Shown: positions 7,623 through 13,058 of the stretch, piece by piece
Numbering within the stretch: the stretch's first letter is position 1
Layout of the letters: every line of letters starts with the position of its first letter
Assembly: GCA_964428325.1 (NCBI GenBank)
Contig: CAYRXU010000012.1
Coordinates: 1-22,264, forward strand
Source of the DNA: JBBSZK01 sp964428325
GTDB lineage: Archaea > Nanobdellota > Nanobdellia > Pacearchaeales > GW2011-AR1
DNA length: 22,264 nucleotides
Reading direction: 5' to 3'
The notes under the pieces: generated by a model
Seen by the model: only the letters and a program-made list of their open reading frames with translations
Databases searched by the model: none
Told to the model about the DNA's origin: nothing
Program-made: the position numbers and the translations under genes

Positions 7623-7630
7623 TTTATATA
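7623..7630 (+). promoter_or_regulatory. TATA box of the C2H2-thioredoxin gene
   Basis: TTTATATA is centred 25.5 nt upstream of the ATG at 7652, so transcription likely starts on the start codon. It follows directly on the T-rich terminator of the previous gene. Confidence 0.65.
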
Positions 7631-7651
7631 TCCCAATTTTCTCTATGCCCT

Positions 7652-8119
7652 ATGTCCCATAGATGTAATATATGTTTCAAGGAATTCCAAAGTGTAGAAG
7701 CACTTGCAGAACACAAGGCGTACAAACACCCTACGCACGATAGCGCGCCCAAGAAGCCTAAGTATTGGGTCTGGATTGTTGTTGGCATAGCTATTATCGC
7801 ATTCTTGTGGTGGAGTTTCGGGTCAATTATCGCAGGCGGACAATATGATGAATTTGCACAATGTATAGCTAACTCGGGAGCCCAATTCTATGGTGCCTTC
7901 TGGTGCCCTCACTGTGCCGAGCAGAAAGAGCTCTTCGGCGCATCAGCAAAATACCTTCCTTACATCGAATGTTCCACGCCAGATGGCCAAAGCCAGCTTC
8001 CTGTGTGTGCAGCAGCAGGCATCAACAGTTATCCTACCTGGATTTTCTCAGACAACACAAGGGGCGCAGTCATGACGCTAGAAGAGTTGTCCCAGAAGAC
8101 TAGCTGTCAGATTAATTAA
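7652..8119 (+). CDS. C2H2 finger - membrane helix - thioredoxin fusion (VKOR-tail type)
   Basis: A 155-residue protein built from three parts. Residues 5-26 form a C2H2 zinc finger (C5, C8, H21, H26). Residues 39-62 are a membrane helix. Residues 70-155 are a thioredoxin-like domain with C85-P-H-C88 (FYGAFWCPHCAEQKELFG) and SYPTW with cis-Pro P128. This domain closely matches the thioredoxin tail that is fused to VKOR in plants and bacteria, including the extra conserved Cys C107 and C119; C71 and C152 are further ones. No VKOR is present in the window. With the finger cytosolic, the thioredoxin lies outside and could act in disulfide shuffling with the neighbouring Dsb proteins. What the finger binds (DNA, RNA or protein) is unknown. 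The stop shares TTAA with the convergent gene. Confidence 0.87.
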   Translation: MSHRCNICFKEFQSVEALAEHKAYKHPTHDSAPKKPKYWVWIVVGIAIIAFLWWSFGSIIAGGQYDEFAQCIANSGAQFYGAFWCPHCAEQKELFGASAKYLPYIECSTPDGQSQLPVCAAAGINSYPTWIFSDNTRGAVMTLEELSQKTSCQIN

Positions 8120-8622
8120 CTCGAGCTAGATCTGCTCTTTCTTCTTTCTAAAGCCTGTTCTAGAGCACTAGGCTGTGCTTGAATGATAAGTCTGACCTCT
8201 TCTTCATCCAGATAACCCAAACGGGATCCAAGTCTGAGTTGATCAACAGTCTCATGTCCAAGATTTGAGCACCATGTAATTTCTCTACACTCCTCAAGGA
8301 AATCTGCACTCATTCTTTTAAGTTCAGAATCAAGTTCCGAACTTCGCGAACCCCATTCATCACTTCTAGCCTTATTCTTCTTAGAGGCTACATATCCTAA
8401 AACTAAACATAATGCTGAGACCATAGTCGATGTCGAACCTAATCTTGTTCTAGCATAATCTTCATTTGTAGCATAATCATAGACATTGTATCCTAAGCCT
8501 ACTGTTCCTGTAATAGTAACTATTTTCGAAACATAATTGCAAAATTTAAAAAAATCTCGCCATCTTCCAGATTTCTTATTTTCAATATGGACTTGATAAA
8601 CCGCATGTCCCAATCGACTCAT
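8116..8622 (-). CDS. Hypothetical protein with two predicted membrane segments
   Basis: A 168-residue protein I do not recognise. Two moderately hydrophobic segments (about 32-50 and 65-80) are separated by a charged YDYATNEDYARTR stretch. A long helical, charged C-terminal part follows (about 82-168) and ends in a basic and serine tail, RRKSRSSSS. If the segments span the membrane, both termini would be cytosolic. The gene has its own TATA box (TTTATTAA) centred 25.5 nt upstream and is divergent from the next small gene. Codon use does not look foreign. No function is proposed. Confidence 0.65.
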   Translation of the reverse strand: MSRLGHAVYQVHIENKKSGRWRDFFKFCNYVSKIVTITGTVGLGYNVYDYATNEDYARTRLGSTSTMVSALCLVLGYVASKKNKARSDEWGSRSSELDSELKRMSADFLEECREITWCSNLGHETVDQLRLGSRLGYLDEEEVRLIIQAQPSALEQALERRKSRSSSS

Positions 8623-8643
8623 AGGTAGGGATCTAGAATTTGA

Positions 8644-8651
8644 TTAATAAA
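8644..8651 (-). promoter_or_regulatory. TATA box of the 168-aa hypothetical gene
   Basis: TTTATTAA on the minus strand is centred 25.5 nt before the ATG at 8622, the usual leaderless distance. Confidence 0.55.
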
Positions 8652-8671
8652 TCTAATCCAAACGCCATAAT

Positions 8672-8679
8672 CTTATATA
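8672..8679 (+). promoter_or_regulatory. TATA box of the 92-aa gene and cobO unit
   Basis: CTTATATA is centred 25.5 nt upstream of the ATG at 8701, not of the earlier in-frame ATG at 8689. This spacing sets the preferred start. Confidence 0.55.
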
Positions 8680-8700
8680 CCTAAACAGATGAATAACAAA

Positions 8701-8979
8701 ATGATGGGCACTAAAGACTATCAGTTTCCTGAAATAGATGCCGCTACGCTTCTCAGATATGCTGGCAGCGATTCTTCGACAGGAAGGCCATTTGCAAGAA
8801 ATTCAAAATCTGATTTGTATGCACGACCTTGTACGATTTGGGTTCATTGGGATTCTGACAAGCCAAGAACTAATTTTTCTCCTTCCTCTGAAGACCCACT
8901 TGACTATAGAACAAATCCAAATCACATAAAGGAAGAAAGAAATTATCGTCCTGTCGGAGCTCCCAGAGGGTCCTTGTAA
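8701..8979 (+). CDS. Hypothetical 92-aa soluble protein upstream of cobO
   Basis: A small polar protein without membrane segment or signal peptide and of no family I know. I choose the ATG at 8701 because the TATA box is exactly 25.5 nt before it; the ATG at 8689 would add four residues. The C-terminal half is rich in Pro, Asn and Arg and probably poorly folded. Its stop overlaps the start of the adenosyltransferase gene (TAATG), so the two are translationally coupled and may work together. That link to corrinoid metabolism is inference only. Confidence 0.6.
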   Translation: MMGTKDYQFPEIDAATLLRYAGSDSSTGRPFARNSKSDLYARPCTIWVHWDSDKPRTNFSPSSEDPLDYRTNPNHIKEERNYRPVGAPRGSL

Positions 8980-9533
8980 TGCCAGAACTCAAGAAACACG
9001 GCCTTGGCTTCGTCCAAATATTCTGGGGCGATGGAAAAGGCAAGACTACAAGCTCTCTCGGCACGGCTCTCCGCGCTTGCGGCAATGGTTACAAAGTTCA
9101 TCTCGTTCAATTCATGAAAAACGGCGCTGACTCCCTTGAAGAACAAATCCCTGGTGAGATAAAAGCCCTTGAGCGCTTTGACAACTTCAGCTACAAACGC
9201 TTCGGCACAGGCGGCTGGGTCATAAAAACTCCAACACAAGCTCAAATAGCTGCATGCAAAGAAGCGCTTGATTATGTTGCAAATTGTTTAAGGCAAGAAT
9301 ACGATATCGTCATAGCAGACGAAATTCTCTATGCTATACAGCTTGGGTTACTTACAGAAGACGACATCATATCGCTCATCGACAACAAACCAGAAAATAA
9401 AGAGCTCATTCTCACAGGCTCACACATCCCATACCCGAGAATATTCGAGAAAGCACATCTCGTCACCGAAATCAAGAAAGAAAAGCATCCGTATGATCAA
9501 GGTTTTGTAGCAAGAAAAGGGTTGGACTACTAG
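8979..9533 (+). CDS. cobO: Corrinoid adenosyltransferase (CobA/CobO/BtuR family)
   Basis: A 184-residue P-loop enzyme of the CobA type that transfers the adenosyl group of ATP to cob(I)alamin or its precursors, forming the coenzyme B12 carbon-cobalt bond. Visible features are the Walker A motif GDGKGKTT at 17-24, the VQF strand near 43-45, the Walker B DE at 114-115 in IVIADEILYAIQLGL, the LILTGSHIP segment at 153-160, and the family end HPYDQGFVARKGLDY at 170-184. Length is typical. The gene is coupled to an unknown 92-aa gene. No other B12 synthesis or B12-dependent gene is in the window, so salvage of imported corrinoid is more likely than de novo synthesis. Confidence 0.92.
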   Translation: MPELKKHGLGFVQIFWGDGKGKTTSSLGTALRACGNGYKVHLVQFMKNGADSLEEQIPGEIKALERFDNFSYKRFGTGGWVIKTPTQAQIAACKEALDYVANCLRQEYDIVIADEILYAIQLGLLTEDDIISLIDNKPENKELILTGSHIPYPRIFEKAHLVTEIKKEKHPYDQGFVARKGLDY

Positions 9534-10037
9534 TTATTTCCCGTTCTTCCACGTTCGAGCCATAAATCTTCCTTCTTTACCAGAAAGCACATGCATCACT
9601 TTCTCAAGATTCCGTTTCTTAGCATCATCAGACTTCAGCCATGAAAAGTAGCGCAGAATCTCTTTCTTGCGGCTCGGTATAAGCTCTTCCCATGCCCCTC
9701 TTGCCTTAGAGTTCCCATTGAGCGCTTCTCTAAACCAAACCGGCATCTCGTGTATAGGTCCAGAGCGATAATCTTCATCAAACACGACATCAACATCAAC
9801 TTTGTCTCCAACTCCTGTCTTGGACGCTTCACGAACATATCCATGCAGATACAAGTAAAAACTCCCATCACCGCGAGGCATCATATTGATCTTCCATCCT
9901 TCTTTCGGCTTGCCATTTATCTTCACTATGACAGGCATCGGCTTCTTCCAACCTTTCTTTAACGCATTTGCACGTTTGGCACTCATCAATATATACGGAT
10001 TACCATTATAGATTTCCATCACCGCTTTGAATCTCAT
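9534..10037 (-). CDS. DUF1905 / YdeI-like (OmpD-associated) protein
   Basis: A 167-residue protein with the two-part layout of the DUF1905 plus bacteriocin-resistance/OmpD-associated (YdeI) family. The N-terminal beta domain (about 1-90) has a KKGWKKPMPVIVKINGK strand and a GDKVDVDVVFDEDYR segment. The C-terminal helical part has PVWFREALNGNSKARGAWEELIPSRKKEILRYF and a LKSDDAKKRNLEKVMHVLSG end, as in the PSrrkE and AKkpETRarRI motifs of the family. Members are widespread in bacteria and archaea and their biochemical role is not known. The gene has its own TATA-like box. It runs tail to tail against cobO with no bases between the two stop codons. Confidence 0.8.
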   Translation of the reverse strand: MRFKAVMEIYNGNPYILMSAKRANALKKGWKKPMPVIVKINGKPKEGWKINMMPRGDGSFYLYLHGYVREASKTGVGDKVDVDVVFDEDYRSGPIHEMPVWFREALNGNSKARGAWEELIPSRKKEILRYFSWLKSDDAKKRNLEKVMHVLSGKEGRFMARTWKNGK

Positions 10038-10059
10038 TATTTCTTCAAGGGACGCTTAG

Positions 10060-10067
10060 ATTATAAG
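10060..10067 (-). promoter_or_regulatory. TATA box of the DUF1905 gene
   Basis: CTTATAAT on the minus strand is centred 26.5 nt before the ATG at 10037. The divergent promoter for the zinc-ribbon gene lies less than 30 nt away. Confidence 0.45.
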
Positions 10068-10083
10068 TTATACTACCAGCAGG

Positions 10084-10200
10084 TTTATATACCGCATTCA
10101 CAGAGGAAAATTATAAGGTATAAGGAATAAGACAAATAGGACTCGGTGTTAGTATAGTGATTTTTCTGGTAATATTCAAGATGAAAGGAGGACAAATATA
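10084..10200 (+). promoter_or_regulatory. Promoter and long SD-containing leader of the RGG zinc-ribbon gene
   Basis: TTTATATA at 10084-10091 predicts transcription from about 10113, leaving an 88-nt leader, the longest in the window. AAAGGAGG at 10184-10191 is a near-perfect Shine-Dalgarno nine bases before the ATG. A six-codon reading frame (ATG at 10181) contains the SD and stops within ATAATG, overlapping the real start. I see no strong hairpin by eye. Translational control is possible but unproven. Confidence 0.5.
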
Positions 10201-10563
10201 ATGGCTTACGGATCTGATAGAGGATTTGGTGGCGATCGCGATGGAGATGGCGGTGGACGTGGCTTCCGTGGAGGAGGCGGCGGTTACCGTGGTGGCGGAG
10301 GCGGCTTCCGTGGAGGAGGCGGCTTCAGAGGCGGCGGCGGAGGTTTCCGACGTGGCGGCTTCAACGACAGACCACGCGAGATGCACAAGATTATCTGCAG
10401 CGCATGTGGAAAAGAAGGCGAAGTGCCTTTCAAACCACGAAATGGAGCTCCAGTATTCTGCCGAGACTGCTTTGCTAAGCAGAAGGGCAGCACAGGAGGT
10501 TCACATCACTCCCCAAGAGGAGATGCACCACAGGAATCATCCTCAAACATGGACGCTGAATAA
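10201..10563 (+). CDS. RGG-repeat protein with CxxC-x17-CxxC zinc ribbon
   Basis: A 120-residue protein in two parts. Residues 7-53 are glycine-rich with repeated FRGGGGG and YRGGGGG units, which is an RGG-box type disordered RNA-binding segment. Residues 64-92 form a zinc ribbon with C66, C69, C87 and C90, exactly 17 residues between the pairs, and the typical VPFKPRNGAPVFCRDCF pattern of the CxxC-x17-CxxC domain seen widely in CPR bacteria and DPANN archaea. The tail (93-120) is polar and low complexity. A strong SD and a long leader suggest high or regulated translation, as in cold-shock RNA chaperones; that comparison is inference. Function in RNA binding is likely but the target is unknown. 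Confidence 0.87.
   Translation: MAYGSDRGFGGDRDGDGGGRGFRGGGGGYRGGGGGFRGGGGFRGGGGGFRRGGFNDRPREMHKIICSACGKEGEVPFKPRNGAPVFCRDCFAKQKGSTGGSHHSPRGDAPQESSSNMDAE
10252..10356 (+). repeat. Imperfect GGN tandem repeat encoding the RGG segment
   Basis: Five imperfect units of the type TTCCGTGGAGGAGGCGGC encode F/Y-R-G(4-5). Synonymous changes between units (GGA, GGC, GGT) show that selection keeps the protein repeat rather than the DNA repeat. Unit number could vary by slippage. Confidence 0.7.
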
Positions 10564-10580
10564 GCATCCATAATCGATAC

Positions 10581-10607
10581 TTTTTTATTTTATTAATCTC
10601 TTTCTTC
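10581..10607 (+). terminator. T-rich terminator and AT-rich promoter zone
   Basis: TTTTTTATTTTATT followed by CTCTTTCTTC lies about 20 nt after the zinc-ribbon stop and probably ends its mRNA. The same zone lies at TATA distance from the ATG at 10611 and may serve as a degenerate promoter for that gene (also TTTATTAA at 10588). Confidence 0.45.
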
Positions 10608-10610
10608 TTT

Positions 10611-10859
10611 ATGGAAAGACTTTGGTTTAAGGCCAAGCAATACGGCTGGGGCTGGTATCCAGCCACATGGGAAGGTTGGCTAGTAACTCTAGGTTATATC
10701 GCTGCAGTTTTCTCACTCTTCAATATAGTTGAGACTTCTCATCGCACAGCCATGCAAGTCTTCACCTCATTCTTCATACCTTTTGCCATTCTTACTGCAA
10801 TCCTCTTAGCAGTCTGCTTCAAAATGGGCGAGAAACCAAGCTGGCGTTGGGGCAACTAA
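10611..10859 (+). CDS. Small Trp-rich two-helix membrane protein
   Basis: An 82-residue membrane protein. The N-terminus is aromatic and basic (WFKAKQYGWGWYPATWEGW), then come two helices (about 22-40 and 50-69). It ends in a GEKPSWRWG motif. From memory, this W-rich start plus GExPxWRWG end marks a small family common in CPR bacteria and DPANN archaea with no known function. Both termini are expected to be cytosolic. It lies between the zinc-ribbon gene and a tRNA gene, on the same strand as both, and its stop adjoins the tRNA promoter. Confidence 0.75.
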   Translation: MERLWFKAKQYGWGWYPATWEGWLVTLGYIAAVFSLFNIVETSHRTAMQVFTSFFIPFAILTAILLAVCFKMGEKPSWRWGN

Positions 10860-10867
10860 TTTATAAA
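10860..10867 (+). promoter_or_regulatory. TATA box of the tRNA-Ala gene
   Basis: TTTATAAA is centred 28.5 nt upstream of the first tRNA base, and its first T is the last base before the intergenic space. A transcript from about 10889 would carry a three-base leader for RNase P removal. Confidence 0.55.
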
Positions 10868-10891
10868 GTTCTTTTTGACATCTTATATCAA

Positions 10892-10965
10892 GGGCCTGTA
10901 GTATAGTGGTAATACATTCGAATGGCATTCGAGGGACTCGAGTTCGATTCTCGGCAGGTCCACCA
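10892..10965 (+). tRNA. tRNA-Ala (GGC anticodon), CCA encoded
   Basis: A complete cloverleaf can be drawn. The acceptor stem GGGCCTG pairs with CAGGTCC and contains the G3-U70 wobble that specifies alanine. The D arm is GTAT...ATAC. The anticodon stem TTCGA/TCGAG closes the loop ATGGCAT with U33 and anticodon GGC (10924-10926), reading GCC and GCU. The T arm has a TTCGATT loop. The 3' CCA is encoded at 10963-10965. No intron is present. Confidence 0.95.
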
Positions 10966-11009
10966 AAATTAAAGAAATATTTAAAAGTCAGATATGAGAA
11001 TATGGTCTA

Positions 11010-11309
11010 ATGACAACTTACTACGCTTATCTTGAAGAACATATACCTCGCGAATCAAACAAATACCCTCTAATCGTATTTGCACCAAGCGCCTTCGATA
11101 TATTCACCAAATCATATGACGAGACACCAAACTATATTGCTGAGGATCGAAAGGGCTTTGAGACCATACGAGATGATCTTAAGGAGAGGGGAATGAAAGT
11201 AAGAATTGATGCTCTACCTTTTGGAGTAGGTAGAGTAGCATGGGCTATTGGGGGAGAAGTAACACGTACTCCCATTGCAGAAATCCCAGAATACAATCTA
11301 AACCCTTAA
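11010..11309 (+). CDS. Hypothetical 99-aa protein
   Basis: A small soluble protein with no signal peptide, membrane helix or Cys, and no family I know. It has a hydrophobic strand YPLIVFAP (19-26), a predicted helix with DRKGFETIRDDLKERG (about 46-61), and a Gly-rich FGVGRVAWAIGG segment (71-82), so a compact alpha/beta fold is likely. A TATTTAAAA promoter lies about 28 nt upstream of the ATG. The TATA box of the next gene overlaps its stop codon. No function is proposed. Confidence 0.6.
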   Translation: MTTYYAYLEEHIPRESNKYPLIVFAPSAFDIFTKSYDETPNYIAEDRKGFETIRDDLKERGMKVRIDALPFGVGRVAWAIGGEVTRTPIAEIPEYNLNP

Positions 11310-11312
11310 ATA
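11305..11312 (+). promoter_or_regulatory. TATA box of the lipoprotein gene
   Basis: CTTAAATA is centred 26.5 nt before the ATG at 11335 and overlaps the stop codon of the preceding gene (TAA at 11307-11309). Confidence 0.6.
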
Positions 11313-11334
11313 CTACTTTTTACCTGGATTACAT

Positions 11335-12024
11335 ATGAGAAAAGGCCTTGCAGGTCTCCTTGCTGCAGGTGGTTTAACAGCAGGCGCGCTCTCAGGCTGC
11401 ATTTCTAATAAAACTCTTAACTCTAGGGTCAACGACGCTCTAAACACAGGTTACAAAATTGGATATAGGAGTGGTCTGGAAAAAGGGCTTGATGAGGGTT
11501 ACGCAGGTGCAGCGGCATACTCAGATCCTTGGGTTTTGCCTGATGTTGACGGTTCTCTTCTTAAGGGAGGAGTAAATGTCATGTTCGATGGCCATAAGTA
11601 TGAAAATTACATCAAGGGGAGGATGACTCCTCCAGATGTTCAGATAGTGTGTGACCTTAGAGGTATCGCAGAGCCTAAATTAGGATACAACGAAAATAAC
11701 AAATTCTGGAAAAGGGATGTTCAGAACTTAATATGGCGTGAAGGGTTGCCAAAAGGAGCCGTAGCCATCTACACCTCAGAAGAAGGTAAGAGAAGATGGG
11801 AGCAAGAAGAAAGGGTGCAAAACATTATGGGCAGAATAGTCCCCGCCTCTTCCAACTATCCAATCATAATCGTTCCACACGAGACATTAGGCAAGATAGA
11901 CTACTCAGAAAAACTCATCCGAAGCAGAAGACCTGATTCATACGAGTTTATTCCTGGACATCTCACTCTCCCAGAAACTCTCCCGGTAGAAACAACTGTC
12001 ACGAATGTCCCAGAAGACAAATAA
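11335..12024 (+). CDS. Putative lipoprotein with glycine-zipper segment
   Basis: A 229-residue protein with a lipoprotein signal: a basic start, a hydrophobic Ala/Gly/Leu core, and the lipobox LSGC with C22 as the lipidation site. Just after it lies a regular run with Gly at every fourth residue (G39, G43, G47, G51, G55; GYKIGYRSGLEKGLDEGYAG), a GxxxG zipper that can pack helices or drive oligomerisation. The rest (60-229) is a mixed soluble domain with the strand YPIIIVP near 181-187 and a Pro/Thr-rich tail. I do not recognise the family. The start is supported by the TATA box about 26 nt upstream. It probably sits on the outer face of the membrane. Confidence 0.7.
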   Translation: MRKGLAGLLAAGGLTAGALSGCISNKTLNSRVNDALNTGYKIGYRSGLEKGLDEGYAGAAAYSDPWVLPDVDGSLLKGGVNVMFDGHKYENYIKGRMTPPDVQIVCDLRGIAEPKLGYNENNKFWKRDVQNLIWREGLPKGAVAIYTSEEGKRRWEQEERVQNIMGRIVPASSNYPIIIVPHETLGKIDYSEKLIRSRRPDSYEFIPGHLTLPETLPVETTVTNVPEDK

Positions 12025-12035
12025 TCCTAGATAAA

Positions 12036-12083
12036 ATAAAGATCACCTCTAAAAAATAAGAAGAGCAAAAATAAAAAAGAGTT
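12036..12083 (-). terminator. T-rich terminator of the Cys-rich secreted protein gene
   Basis: Read on the minus strand, the bases after the stop contain CTCTTTTTTATTTTTGC and CTTATTTTTTAG, several T runs without a hairpin, as expected for archaeal termination. The convergent lipoprotein gene ends 11 nt further on. Confidence 0.45.
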
Positions 12084-12437
12084 TTATTGGCACTTACTTC
12101 CTACAGAGCCAGGCGTTCCTGTGCAGGAATTGTAATTGCATTGTGTTCCAGTACCCCATACGGGAGGTGTACCTCCGCAAGTGTAAACAGTTGCATGGCA
12201 TGTGCCAGCACCATTACCTTCAGAACAGATTGTCTGCCCTGCGGTACAAGCGGGAGCAGGTACCGGTAGTGGACAGTCAGGAGCCATTTCTGTCTCTATA
12301 GCTTTAGCTACCATAACCCGCCTAGGTGGAACCTCGCCCGCACTAGACATGTCTGTTGCAAGAACAAAGGCACTAATAGCTAGAAGACAGATAACACTCA
12401 CGACGGCCCATTGCCGCTGATAAGCATTTCTAAACAT
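12084..12437 (-). CDS. Secreted small protein with eight cysteines
   Basis: A 117-residue protein with an N-terminal signal or anchor (hydrophobic about 11-27). A linker of about 25 residues is followed by a compact Cys/Gly/Thr domain (55-117). That domain has eight cysteines: C55, C64, C71, C80, C87, C100, C105 and C116, consistent with four disulfide bonds. It is rich in Gly, Thr and Pro and poor in large hydrophobic residues, like disulfide-held extracellular modules. I know no family match. It is a plausible client of the Dsb system encoded at 5.0-8.1 kb. It is leadered: a CTTATATA box lies about 60 nt upstream and an AGGGGGT Shine-Dalgarno-like motif precedes the ATG. Confidence 0.72.
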   Translation of the reverse strand: MFRNAYQRQWAVVSVICLLAISAFVLATDMSSAGEVPPRRVMVAKAIETEMAPDCPLPVPAPACTAGQTICSEGNGAGTCHATVYTCGGTPPVWGTGTQCNYNSCTGTPGSVGSKCQ

Positions 12438-12492
12438 AGTAAAACCCCCTTATAATTGGTGAAAGGAACATTACTAATACGAACCTCCAAAA

Positions 12493-12500
12493 TATATAAG
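12493..12500 (-). promoter_or_regulatory. Probable TATA box of the Cys-rich secreted protein gene
   Basis: CTTATATA on the minus strand predicts transcription near 12471 and a leader of about 34 nt. That leader contains AGGGGGT (12445-12451), able to pair with the 16S tail through one wobble. The box could not serve the plus-strand gene at 12591, which has its own. Confidence 0.45.
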
Positions 12501-12561
12501 TCTTTGTACTCCCATAGCATCCGACAGTAATAGTAACATTAGGCAGAAAATTGCCCAAACC

Positions 12562-12569
12562 TTTATATT
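12562..12569 (+). promoter_or_regulatory. TATA box of the rpiB-rpe operon
   Basis: TTTATATT is centred 25.5 nt before the ATG at 12591. A small inverted repeat, GGCA-N6-TGCC at 12542-12555, lies just upstream and might be an operator, but it is too short to trust. Confidence 0.6.
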
Positions 12570-12590
12570 TCATCTATCTCTCTATGGCCT

Positions 12591-13058
12591 ATGCACAAAG
12601 AGGTCGTACATATAGGCGCAGACCACGCTGGCTTCGCCCTCAAGCAATTCCTTAAGAATTATCTTGCTAAAAAAGGACACGAAGTCTACGATGCAGGCGC
12701 ACACAAGCTGGACAAGAAAGATGATTACCCTGATTACGCACTTAAGGTCGCAAGCGAGGTCTCTGAAAACCCTGACGCAAAAGGTATTCTTTGCTGCGGA
12801 TCAGCACAAGGTATGTGCATTGTTGCAAATAAGGTAGCTGGTATTCGTGCCGTAAGCCCAACCAATGTAAAAGAAGCCACTCTCACACGAACACACAACA
12901 ATGCTAACGTTCTCTGCTTAGCAGGATGGTCTATCTCAACAGCAAAAGCAAAGAAACTAGTGGATACCTGGCTTTCTGCACAGTTTAGCAATGACGCTCG
13001 CCACATTAGAAGACTCAAAAAGATTGCAGATTTGGAAAAACATCGCGGAGAAGAATGA
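12591..13058 (+). CDS. rpiB: Ribose-5-phosphate isomerase B
   Basis: A 155-residue member of the RpiB/LacAB family, which interconverts ribose 5-phosphate and ribulose 5-phosphate. It shows the family start IGADHAGFALK (D11, H12), the catalytic loop ILCCGSAQGM with C69 in the position of the active-site Cys of E. coli RpiB, NKVAGIRA, and RTHNNANVL (about 100-108) for phosphate and ring opening. Most members have CGTGIG or CGSGIG; here it is CGSAQG. Length is typical. The stop overlaps the next start by ATGA, coupling it to the epimerase gene. The two are consecutive steps of non-oxidative pentose phosphate metabolism. Confidence 0.92.
   Translation: MHKEVVHIGADHAGFALKQFLKNYLAKKGHEVYDAGAHKLDKKDDYPDYALKVASEVSENPDAKGILCCGSAQGMCIVANKVAGIRAVSPTNVKEATLTRTHNNANVLCLAGWSISTAKAKKLVDTWLSAQFSNDARHIRRLKKIADLEKHRGEE

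Noticed and set aside
10181..10201. Six-codon leader peptide before the zinc-ribbon gene considered as a gene
   Set aside because: Its ATG is just upstream of the SD and has no ribosome binding site of its own; kept only as a note on possible control.
10252..10356. Repeat array considered as CRISPR-like
   Set aside because: The units are contiguous, without spacers, and translate in frame into the RGG segment.
10226..10573. Ala/Glu/Val-rich ORF in the +2 frame over the zinc-ribbon gene, and an antisense Ala/Ser/Thr ORF at 10111-10386
   Set aside because: Both are shadows of the GGN-rich repeat of the real gene; they have no promoter or SD of their own, and the real frame has zinc-ribbon motifs.
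12542..12555. Inverted repeat GGCA-N6-TGCC upstream of rpiB
   Set aside because: A 4-bp stem is expected by chance; there is no second copy at other promoters in the window.
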